Source: Numida meleagris
Taxonomy: Eukaryota; Chordata; Aves; Galliformes; Numididae
Assembly: GCF_002078875.1 (NCBI RefSeq)
Contig: NC_034414.1
Location: 8,665,993 to 8,729,992 of the forward strand
Length of the DNA: 64,000 nucleotides
Direction: 5' to 3'
The position numbers and the translations under genes are program-made. Each line of letters starts with the position of its first letter. The stretch's first letter is position 1. Of the stretch, positions 24,141 through 34,729 are shown piece by piece. Below the pieces are notes generated by a model. It did no database searches, was not told the DNA's origin, and worked only from the letters and a program-made list of their open reading frames with translations.

Positions 24141-27049
24141 CTTCCTACATAGGAATTAACTTAGGAAAACTACTCAGAATTTCTACAAATGGTTATATAC
24201 AGTCTGTTCTTATTTGCTGTTTCTGTGACTACTGGAACAGCACTAATTTCTTCAAATAGAATGAAAATAGAATCCAATGTGTACATTTAAACAAGAACAT
24301 GCATGATTTTCATTGAAAACTATGCAAGCAAGAGCATATATACAGATCTGTATGTGCACTCTCTCTCCACATTTCATTGTAAAATGCAGGCATATGTATT
24401 CATTTTCAAAAATACAACAAAGTACAATCAATTTTAACTACATATTTCATATGGAAACTAGGAAATTTTAGCCAGAAAATTCTACTTTTCCAGATTTTTA
24501 CTATAAGCCATGTAGGTTTTTAGTGGGACAAAACAACAAAATAAAAATGATAATAAATACATTCTGCCTTTCTCAAAAGATTTCCTATGTGCGCTGTAGG
24601 GTTTCAGCTTACATGGTTTAGTACCCTTTTTCTCCCCTGTATCACTTAAACTTGTTTCATTTGAACTCCGTGAACATAACACAAGGAAGCACTGATACAT
24701 GTATGCAGACGTTGTGAGATTGTGACTCATTGTATTGATTTCAGTAACACTAATCATATATTTGAGCAAAGTCTTTTCTAGTAAATCCTGTTCCTTTCAA
24801 CAGAATATTGGGGTCTTGGTCACAAGAGGTCCAAACACACCAGAAAAGCACACTGAGAAAATAAGCAATAATCTGTCGTATCTATTGAAGGTATTTCTGA
24901 TTTCTAATTGCAGAATCCAGTTATCCAATTTTGGGTTGCTTTTTTTTTTTTTTAAACACTATTTCTTATTATGTACTGACTGGCTTCTCATTCAAAAAAA
25001 GTTTTCTTAGAGAAAACAATATTATCCCTTTGATAACCCTGCCAGCAGCAGAGCCAGGCAGCTACACCACCTCTACCAGAAGGCATGCAGCCAGCACACA
25101 GGGCAATGCACAGCACTGGACAGGCTGCACAGGTGCTACATAGGGAGCTCCAAGTTCTGGATAACACAGCCAACTACCTTGACCTTGTTTCATGCCAGCT
25201 GGCTTACCTGTCCAGTTTCCCTTCAGATATTGATGAACTGACCTAAAATGTGCCTGTTAAATCAACATTTTTCAAAGCTCTACTGGTCTGCTATAAACAT
25301 TATGACTGGATTTAATGTTAAGTACTAGAAAATAAATCAGGATTTAATTTTCTGATTTAAATCAATGTGTGAGTGGATTCATTATTTTTTCCTCTAGGCA
25401 TTCTGCTATCCTAGTTTTCCTACATCAGATTACTTCTTTCATTTGAAAAATCCTTCAGGGTGAGCAGGAAATACAGAAAAATTATCTTCTTCAACACAGT
25501 GGAGGAATCTTCTCCAGTTTTCATTCCCTTTAGTCAACACCCTGTGTTAAACATCATTCTGCAACCCTTGGAGTCTGACCACGTATTCTCTTTGTAAGAC
25601 GTTCAAAAAAATCTTTCCCGACTTACAGTGACCACTGAAAGTTATTTTCTTTCTTAACTCTTAAACCATCAATTTGATGTGAAAGTCAGGTAGCAGCGTG
25701 AAAATAGCCTTGCTTACCTTTCAGTTGTCCTTAGGAAGAGAAATGTCAGAGCTAATTATCTCAAGAGAATAGTTTGCATCCATGTTTGAAGGAATGGAAC
25801 ACTTTTAGTTCAATCAGTTGTTTTGAAATTGCTCTTAATGCAGTCCAGGGTAAGCTAAAAGCAAACAAAAATATTTTTTTTAATTTAAGAACAGGAAAGA
25901 AACATCACATTAGTTAGGAAGAACAACGAAAAGTACAATGTATGCATTTTCCAAGCTCTTGTATATCTGAAAATGTTATCTAGGTAGGCTTCTGTTACGC
26001 TGCAAAATTTGGTTAATATTCTAACAGATATTTCATAGCATTCCTAGTTGAAGGCATGAAATTCATCCTGCCTTATGTCTTCAAACTATGCTTACAGAAA
26101 ACAGTTCAAATCACGGAGCCTGAATTTTATCTATTTTCAGTAGAACTAAAATCACGGTCTCCTGCTTTCCATTCTTTTCCTTCTCCCATCGTCCTGTTAT
26201 TTAGCATCCAAACATCAAAGCAGGATTTATGAATGTGTTTCATCTTTTTCTCTCCTGTGCCACCTTCTGTTTTGGCAGTGCTCACATAATGAATGAAATA
26301 TTTTTCTCTGTCTGCTCTGATTGTCAGAAAACTCAGTGATTGCAGTGTTCTCTTCACTTCATTATGTCAATCCATCAGTTTTATTCCAACTAAGAGGGAA
26401 AAGCAGTATTTGGCAAGAAGTGTTCACGCAAATAGCCTGATCACTTTTGTAAGTGCTCAGAGAAGAAACTCATAGTTTGTAACCACACCTGTAACCACAG
26501 CATAGTTCCCTACAACCTCTAGGTAAGATTTTGAGCCTCAATCCAGCAAACACGTGTTTACATTATAGGAATGGTCATAATTTACTTTAGTTATACGTGT
26601 TTATCTTTTGCTGGATTGGTGACTTAGACTTGCAACTTACCTTTCTCAACATCTTTTTGTCTTGTTATCAACTAGTTCTTAAATCTGGCAATTCTTTGGA
26701 GAATAAACCAGCTAAAGATAACCACTTGCTTAAGGGAAGAATAAAGCCATTAGGTCTGCCTGTATTACATGCAGTACATGAAGACAGCTAACATCATTCT
26801 GATATAACATTTTTATGATGCAAATAAACATTTTACTAGTACAGACTTACTCTGACTCAAGGCCTAAATGAAATTATGGCTCTAGGGTACTAATGGAATA
26901 GATATCTTTAAGCACTGCAATTGTAACAGAGGCTGACACTGAAAAGGAAGGTAGGAATCCTGACAGATGAAATACAAGAACTTATCAGTCAATAAAGGTC
27001 TATGGTAGGCATAGCATGTGGTTTAATTGTAAAAAAAGCTGATGAATTT
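24141..27049. other. Unique DNA with one GC-richer patch
   Basis: No gene is supported. A GC-richer, CAGC-rich stretch occurs at about 25035-25220 and includes a tandem nuclear-receptor-like ACCTTGACCTTG near 25176. I cannot assign it to a repeat or exon. The rest is ordinary AT-rich sequence. Confidence 0.5.
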
Positions 27050-27240
27050 GGGTTGCATTTTAGGGGATTTAGGCTGGTGGGTTTTTTTTGAGGCTATTGG
27101 GAATTGTAGAGGCAGCTCAGTTGCCCCTGACTCTCTGTTCAAGCCTGCACGAGCCTTATCAGCTGNAAGGGGGGATGTTATTTTTTAGGGGGTGGGAGGA
27201 AATGTTGGGATTTTGTGTTTTGGGTTTTTTTGGCAGCATA
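27050..27240 (+). other. G-rich stretch with the window's only ambiguous base
   Basis: G-runs of 6, 5, 3, 3 and 3 bases lie between 27169 and 27224 on the plus strand, separated by short T-rich spacers. The single N of the window is at 27166, three bases before the first run. The spacing would allow a loose G-quadruplex. The N suggests that sequencing or assembly stumbled here. Confidence 0.6.
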
Positions 27241-29078
27241 AAATCTTTTCCATGTGTGCCATTAGCCTCAGATAACAGCCAGCTAACCAGCAAGTTGTTC
27301 ATTTTAGCAAACATTCTGCATATAACTGGTTCCGAATATTAGACAAATTCATGAAATGGAACACTACTGAAGATTACTCAAATTATATACATTTATATTA
27401 TTATTATATAAATATTACTATAAAATCGCAGGAGACAGGAAGAGAAGTTGGAGAAGATTTTAGTGCAGCTTTTGTTTATTCTTACATCCTTCCTTTTGGT
27501 CATGAATGCTTATGTGGTCATGGGCAACAGAGCTATTCTTATTTTGTTAAGCAGTGTGGAAAAAGAATTAACACATTGCTGTCTGATCCTAGGAGTTATC
27601 ACAGAACCTCTGATTCAGTAATCAAGTGTCCTCCTCCCTGATCACCCAAAATTCCAGTTTCAGTTCAGTTTTTTGAAAAGTGACATGTATAATCAGGGGA
27701 AAAATAGATTTGATAACTTTACCACTTATGCTCAAAGCACTAGCTAGTGACAACTCGTAACTAAAATATTCAGATTACTCTTATCAATCTAAATAGCATC
27801 ACTCTCAGAGTACCGGCAGTTGCAAAATATGCAGCAATAATTTTTTTCTAATATCATACTAGATTTCTTAGTATGATTCCTGTTTGTAGAATCAGAAAAG
27901 GAAACATTTTACATTTTGCATTCTTCAGACTCTCTCTCTTTAAAGAAGCTATGTATCTAGGGATGCAGCTATGTATCTGCCCATCTCCTAAATATTTCCT
28001 GCAGTTCTCACTGTCAAGCTCAGTTTTAAAGTGTCTGCAGTGAACCAAAGTTTGTTTTTTTTTTGTCATAGTCACTTATTTTAAGAATCTGCAGCTCAGT
28101 TGTGCTTTTAAAATCCCCATCTGATAGTCCATAAAGATTAGACATTTATAAGAGAATTCACATTACATTTTTCTTCCATTTCTTGCTAATTGCTATATTT
28201 TAGCTTTGCACAGAAACATTTGAAATAATGATGCTGTTGTTCAGAGTTAGGATTTCGCTTCCAGAAAAAGTTGTATAGTTGTATTTACTGAGGAAAATGC
28301 ATGATACCAAAACCCAGGAAAGAATAAAGAAATTTCACTGAGATTTATTTTTCTGGACTCCAAAGTGTTATTGTGTTTGCAATTCTCAGATTATTTCAGG
28401 AAGAGTGCCAACATCATAAACTATACGAAACAATAATGAGAAGCTCCCTTGGCGCTGTGGTGGCACCTTAAATTATTTTTAATGAACTAGGCAGGCTTCC
28501 AAGATTCCCTTTTCAGAAATCCAAGCCAATACTCAGACTGAACAAAATCAAGCTTGGCTCAGTGGAAAGCAGCTGAAGTCTTGGGAAAAGAGAATTAAGT
28601 TTCCTTCCCCTTTTCCAGCACTCTTTTGCTTAATAGCACAAACCCATAGGACCCTGATTGTTAGCTCACAGTCACACACTTTTTAATAATCTGTGGGAAA
28701 CATAAGAGTATTTAACTGCTATTCTCCATTAGTCAGCATCCTAATCCCAGGTTTCTTTAGCTCTTTTCTTCATTAACAAAATTAAATATAAACAGCTTTC
28801 TCTTGCCTTTCTTGTCTTAGCAGGTTCATAGTTTGAAGGACAGACAGCTGTAGTTTTTTTAAACTAAGATTTTCTTTTAAAAAAGACAGTAATAACTACA
28901 TGATTAGAAAGCAAGAACGAAATAAGCTTGTATTGTCCACATCAAACATAAACAAGGAATAGTATATCCTGCATTCGTGCCTATACTTGCCACAAGAAAG
29001 AGGAACCAGTATTTCAATGCCTCGTTTGCCTCTGAAGGATAGCAAAGCACACCAAGGGAAGATTGACACATTGAGGGG
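27241..29078. other. Unique AT-rich non-coding DNA
   Basis: It includes an ATT-rich stretch near 27375-27420 and a 20-bp period direct repeat of GCTATGTATCT at about 27948 and 27968. No gene is recognised. Confidence 0.55.
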
Positions 29079-29157
29079 TATATAAGCAAAACTTCATAAC
29101 CTGTCTCAGAACAGGGCACGTTCAATCAGTATCACCATGGCCCGTAACCAGGTAACT
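29079..29157 (+). promoter_or_regulatory. Candidate TATA promoter and short first coding exon
   Basis: TATATAAG (29079-29086) is followed, about 50 bases on, by ATCACCATGG, a strong start context, with ATG at 29137. The frame reads Met-Ala-Arg-Asn-Gln and ends exactly at CAG/GTAACT (donor GT at 29152), a good splice donor. The spacing would give a 5' leader of about 25-30 bases and a five-codon first exon ending in phase 0. Very short first coding exons are known in, for example, the growth hormone/prolactin and galectin families, but I cannot link this one to any protein. I did not identify a convincing second exon downstream. A chance combination is possible. Confidence 0.3.
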
Positions 29158-29357
29158 CCCACACATTTCCGAAATAATACTGAACGCAGTAGCAAGAACA
29201 AAAAAAAAGGTCTTCCTGCTGTTATGTCTGTGAATGAAACATGCTTTTTATATCATTCTCAGACTTCAGGACAGAATTGTGCATTTCCTAAATGAATAAA
29301 AGGCTGAAGATATGTCTATTTCTAAACCTACTGCAGAAACTAGAAATGGCTGAGAAC
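29158..29357. other. Sequence downstream of candidate first exon
   Basis: If the candidate exon is real, this is the start of intron 1. An acceptor-like TTCTCAG ends at about 29264. Joining there would stop after ten codons, so it is not a convincing exon 2. Confidence 0.35.
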
Positions 29358-29428
29358 AAAGGACCTAAACTGGACTGGATGATCTTACAGGTCTTTTCCA
29401 GTCTTGGTTATTCTACAATTCTATGAAT
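29358..29428 (+). repeat. CR1 LINE 3' end stub
   Basis: ACTGGATGATCTTACAGGTC, then TTTTCCAGTCTTGG, then ATTCTACAATTCTATGAA is the plus-strand CR1 3' terminus, ending in the ATTCTATG-type repeat. It is 5'-truncated to about 70 bp. Confidence 0.9.
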
Positions 29429-32400
29429 TAAGAGCTTCCTCAAAAGCTTGTACATTGCTCTTTAGTTCCCTTAGACACATTTACGACATATAGGATAACG
29501 TACAGAACTATCACTTCCTTGCAATCTTCATCTGTTAGCAAATAACGAATGGATTACAGTTCTTGTAAATAGTGAAAAATAGTACTCCTTCTGGCCAGCT
29601 AGTAGTGCTCAAATACAATTAGCACTGGAAAAAAAAAAAATCAAGTTTGTTATCAGTAAAGCATGTATTAGAAAACCTTATCTGCTCCCACAGACTAAGT
29701 TCAACAATAGCAGTATTTGATTCTCATCCAAATCTCTAAGATTTGTCTAGAGGCATCTAAAAGAAGCGTAATTATGACTTTAGGATTAACTATAAATTAT
29801 AAGGAGATAAGGGAAAGAAAATTTATTTTACTGTGAAATCAAAAGGAAATCGGTATATCAAGAGGAAAAAAAATGACCTAGAAACCTAGATGATAAAGGT
29901 ATATGTATTTTTCCTTTTTTTTTTTTTCCACTATTTGATTAGAAACATTCCTCATTTCATTCCTGATAATTATCCAGGATATCCAGGGATCCAGTGGATC
30001 CAGACAGCCAACAGCTCACAACAGCAGGTTTTAGAAAATTGTTTGCAATTCCTAATTTGAGCCTGGCTGCTATTCAGTTTGATAAAAAAAAATCCTTCAA
30101 CTTATTTTGTCCTTATTTTAACCTCTCCAAGGAGGTAGGCCTATGTGAATCCGAGTTTTGTATCTTCTTTAATAAGAAATAAGTCACTACGGGGAAAGAG
30201 GCAAAATGAATTAGGGACAAGGATGGGAAGAAATACAAAGCTACTGAAAATTTGAAATTCATGCTAAAAATCTCTGTCTGCATAGCTATATATCAAAAGT
30301 GCATACTGTATAATTTAAAAGTCACCTCATCATTAGATCAGTATTATGCTACGAAGCACATACTTATTTTTGTAAACCACAGGGTATTGGATGTTTTGTT
30401 CACGGATCATCAAAACTGGAAGATGCTTGGTTCAATGACTTCTCTGAGATTTTTTGCAGATACTTCACAATCCATAAATGTCAATTATCAAAGTATACTT
30501 ACGTCAGCTCTGCCACTACAGCATTTGTGCTTAGCAGCATTCCATATTCTATCTTGCACAAGCTCTTTTGCCCTTGATCCACTTCCTCTCTTTTATTCCT
30601 TATTAATCCACAAGACAGCTATAGTGAACACACGAGAAACACTATACTACCTTGTCACCTTGAATAATATTTCAAGGGCTTTCCAACTAAGCAATTGCTG
30701 TAGGTTAGTGCTACTTTCTAGGAACATTAGGTTCCCAGCTATCTATCTCACCCTTCTGCAGGAAATTACTGCCTTTACATCAGAGCGCAACAGCATATAT
30801 GCATGTAACCCTGCTGTGTAAGTTCACTGCAATACATATTAATACCAACTTAAATGGTAACCTGTGAATGATGTTGGCAGACATACTAACACACAACTCT
30901 CTTCTGGGGCAGAACTTTCTGGCGAAGGACTGGGACGTAGAAGGGGATCAGAATTCAGAACTGCTCCCGCTAATTCACTCGAGTCAGTCCACCAAAGTCC
31001 CCAAACTACCCCCAAAATACTTGGCCAGGTTTTAGAAGTAAAAAAGCCAACAACCATAGCACCCAAACAAAGCTTCTCTTTAGAACAGTTAGCTCAAATA
31101 CTGCCATGCAAACACCACAGCTTCCTTTAGCATGAAAGACAGTTTTGAGCTGCACCTTTAAAGAACAGTACACTAAGTGCCTATATCCCACTGCCCATTC
31201 ATATTTCAGTTCTTCATTGCTTATCTGAACAAACCAAGTTTCCTAAAATCACTATGCCTCTGGAAAAACAAAAGAGCACTTGTATATTAGGAAAGACAGC
31301 CCTCAGCAGTCATCATTTCTTGGTGGTTAAATGTTTTAATGTGCACTGTGGAGGTGGAGGGAAAGAAAATGAATGGGAACAGCTATCAAGATTATTCTCT
31401 TTTTCCATTCCACTAGTTTTAGACTGCCCTCACTGCATTCCCCTCACACACCCACTGGGATGGGCAACGTTGACTATACTGCTTCAGAAACAAGTCATGT
31501 AGAGACCACATGCCTGCAGGCTGTGGATGTAGTGTGAAAGGGGAGAAAATGTCTATTTCCGTAGGAGAGGAAAAGATATCATGAATTTCAAGAGAGAGGC
31601 TCTACCAAAATGCCTGCCCTGCCTATACAAACACCTTTGAACTTCTGCAGAGTAGAAAAAGCTATTTCAAACAGTAATCTGCTTAGCTTTCAGTATAGAT
31701 ACTTCCTTTATATCCCAGGAGAATATGCTTATCTGAACAATCTGTTAAAGTCTGTCAGATTTTGTCACAGATACAGTAGGTATAGAAAAACTGCACAATT
31801 AAGATGTTTTTATTCTGCATTAAAATCTAAGAATTTAATAAGAATTAGGCCGTATTCTGTAGCTGATTATATTTTTTTTCTCTTCCACTCTAATGAAGGG
31901 GATGCTTCCAAAATATTCAAAAGCAACATTATGCCACATCAGTAACGAAAGCTTTTAAAACAGACTTAGTTCACAAAAGTTTACTAAATAGATGTTTGTA
32001 CAAAAGCTCTGTAGTCAGGTCTGCCTCCTAGCAGTCTCATTAAAATATGCAGTTAAGCTATTCAGGCTTAAATGGACACAAATATCCATAAAAAATGTAG
32101 TAGTAAAGATGGAGATCTCTAGCAGGATATTGGAAATGCTGGTGTTCTGTCAGTATGGGAAAAGCAGTTTTGAATCTAGATGAAGTACAGGAGGACACTC
32201 AGACCAGCAGCTCTACATTTACAATCTATAATTTATCTTGACTGTATAAACCTAAATATTCATAGACATTTATTTTTCCTCCACAGTACTAACCCAGTTT
32301 TACTGAATGAAGACAGACAATCTTCAGAGCACTTTTTAAAGTGCAGCTAAAAGAATTCTGATCTTATGCTCCAGTTATAATATGTTAGATCTGACTTCAA

Positions 32401-32817
32401 TAACACCAAAAAAAAAAAAAAAATTAACATTTTACTTTCCTGAAAACCAGTTAATCAAATGTCTAGCCTTTACTAGAACACAGCTAGCATTTTCTAACAT
32501 TTTAGGAAAGTTAAGTTACATATAAAGATTTGGTTCAGACAAGTACTCAAACCTGAAATCCCAATTAAATGGAACCACAGAGACCTATATATACAAGCTC
32601 ACATTTCCATCAATCAAGCCCTAAACATAACTAAAATCAGAACATAAATCTACCTGCCTAAAAGTCCTTTGAAATACTGAAAATAGTAATAATAATGTGA
32701 ATCGTTTTTAGGCAATTTTTACATGCAGTCAAGTGAAAACGTCAGGACTTTTTTTTAATGGCATTTTATTTTATAGTAAATTGCTTTTGAACTACAGACA
32801 CAGTTATTTTAATAGGG
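29429..32817. other. Unique AT-rich non-coding DNA with the longest chance ORF
   Basis: A12 occurs at 29629-29640 and A16 at 32408-32423. The longest open frame of the window, 189 codons on the plus strand at 30252-30821, lies here. It has no domain, signal peptide or repeat that I recognise. Its residue mix (rich in Leu, Ser, Ile, Tyr) fits translated AT-rich non-coding DNA, so I do not call it a gene. Confidence 0.5.
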
Positions 32818-33011
32818 CATCTCTTCAATATCTTAATTAATTATCTGGATGGGAGAATCAAGCGTATCCTCAGTAAGCTTGCAGATGACACCATGCTGAG
32901 ACGAAGTATTGATCTGCTTGAGGGTAGGAAGGCTCTACATAGAGATCTGGATAGGCTGGACCGGTGGGCTTAGAGGTCTTTTCCTGCCTAAATGATTCCA
33001 TGATTCTACAG
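32818..33011 (+). repeat. CR1 LINE with internal deletion
   Basis: The left part is CR1 ORF2: CTGGATGGG, then CTCAGTAAGCTTGCAGATGA, then CTGCTTGAGGGTAGGAAGGC. At about 32970 it jumps to the very 3' end of the element: AGGTCTTTTCCTGCCTAAAT followed by GATTCCATGATTCTA. The middle of the 3' region is missing, so this is a 5'-truncated copy with an internal deletion. Confidence 0.9.
32827..32970 (+). pseudogene. CR1 reverse transcriptase fragment
   Basis: Forty-eight codons are open without a stop and cover the reverse transcriptase palm segment with the catalytic motif, here read as LADDT (Asp-Asp at codons 20-21 of the fragment, 32884-32889). It is followed by [17 protein letters not shown], typical of CR1 ORF2. 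A TAG follows at 32971, where the deletion begins. The fragment is far too short to be functional. Confidence 0.8.
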
Positions 33012-34585
33012 TCAGAGTCTCCATTCTTAAAAGGAGAGCTTTGTTTTAAAAAAATCATTGAAATGTTTTTGTTTCAGTCTTGTGGATTAAAAATTTATTT
33101 AGTAACAGCATTATTAAGGTGGACTTGAAATCTATTTGCTCTAAAGATAATTTTTTGCCATGCATGTATCCACGTGCACACATGCAGGCACAAACTTTTA
33201 CGTATCAGAAGGCCCCAAGTTCCCCTCTGCATTTGTTGTAGCACTAGATGCCTCTCACGGAACCATATACCATACCAGCTACGCAGATGATAACCAAATC
33301 AACACCATCAGGAATTTCCTCTTACAACAACTTTGTTTTAAAGCATGACCATTGCAGAAGTTGCATTCATATCATACCAGGCTATCTAGAAAACCTTGTT
33401 TGTTTCTCTTTCCTGGATGTAGCTCAGCAGATAAGCAAAGCTAGAAAAGCTCTAAACCACATGAAGAGGATAACAGCTAAAACATAAGCTCTACCTTATG
33501 GTATACAACCATTTTTTTTTTCCTTTTATTTCCTTAAGCTTAGAATTTATCAGATTGTTGGTTTGAGTAGATCCCAAAGCTCTGACAGGTAAAAAGTATA
33601 TGCCATTACTCAAGGGTGCTATAAAAAAAAAATCAAGACAGAGTTTAAAATCAAGAAAATACAATAAATCAACTCTAACACAGCAATTCCCAAATTATAG
33701 TGATTTGCATGAGCAGCTTCAAAGATCTAACATTACCAGCTTCCCCATCTTTATTTTTGCCAACCAGCTGACTGAAGTAAGCTGAATTTACCAACAGCAA
33801 AGCCACCAGAGATGTACTGAAGTACACAGAACAAAATGCCCTGTAAAGGCAGCAATCCAGCATTTTGTAATAAAGGAATCTAAAGGGCACCTCAGAAGTG
33901 ATGCCCAAACTGTTTAGTAACCTAAAATCTCCAATCTTTTGATAATCCTGGCCCACTACAGCACAGTCCATAGGCCCACAGCAAAGGAAATAGTCCCCAC
34001 CATCCCAGGAAGCAGCAATTTTTTTAGCCATTTAAGCAGATATATTGGAAAGACTATCCTTCCCCACCTTCCTCTTTCACAGATAGAATTTTGTTTGAGG
34101 CAAACACCAGAAACAAGCTTGTATCTTAAACCTTGTGTGAAGGAATACTGAAGAGATAAGAAGCATAAAACTGCCCTGTTGTAATGCTCCTGCTCTGTGA
34201 GTAAGCAAAGGATTAAGTTTCTCAGGTTTTCAAGTCTGGCATGCTTCCATGACTTTATACTCTCTGCAAAAATTTTAATTGAAAATAAACCAATAATATC
34301 TCACAGTTCATTCAGATTATCATTTAACTTCTATCTATCTTTACTAATTAACTCTAAAGGCACTTATGAAGAATTTTTATTCTTTTTTAAATTCCATTCT
34401 TTTGGACCTTTTACTTTTCTTGCACAGTTTACACGACTATCTCACTTCTAGTCCCAGGTCTCCTGAAAGGTGATCAACATTAACGATCCGTTGGGTGAGT
34501 TATTCTTAATAATCTTCCTGAAGTCACATGCCTGGTTGTGAAATTTCTAAGACTTGCATAGCACCCACAGTCTCTGCTACAAGAC
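33012..34585. other. Unique AT-rich non-coding DNA
   Basis: No gene or dispersed repeat is recognised. Frames of 60-118 codons occur on both strands without coding character. Confidence 0.55.
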
Positions 34586-34611
34586 AAAAAAAAAAAAAAA
34601 AAAAAAAAAAA
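34586..34611 (+). repeat. A26 tract
   Basis: This is an uninterrupted run of 26 A, the longest homopolymer in the window. A second run of 18 A lies 100 bases downstream. No poly(A) signal or known retroposon body precedes it. Confidence 0.85.
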
Positions 34612-34711
34612 CACTGGCAAATATAGATCTGGAATGTTGTTCAAAAGGATGCTATCAAAATTCATGGAGCCACATCCAGGAAGCACAAGTCTATCTCCTC
34701 TTACAGCATAC

Positions 34712-34729
34712 AAAAAAAAAAAAAAAAAA
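34712..34729 (+). repeat. A18 tract
   Basis: This run of 18 A is followed by GAAA. Together with the A26 run it brackets about 100 bp of unique sequence. Confidence 0.85.

Noticed and set aside
29250..29310. TTCTCAG acceptor-like site as exon 2 of the 29.1 kb candidate
   Set aside because: Joining to the five-codon exon reads only ten more codons before a stop, which is too short to be convincing. The ATAAAAG after the stop is not a proper poly(A) signal.
30252..30821. Longest open frame, 189 codons, plus strand
   Set aside because: No domain, signal peptide, coiled coil or family pattern was recognised, the residue mix fits translated AT-rich DNA, and no splice or promoter context was seen. 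Ribosome profiling or conservation of the frame would be needed to revive it.
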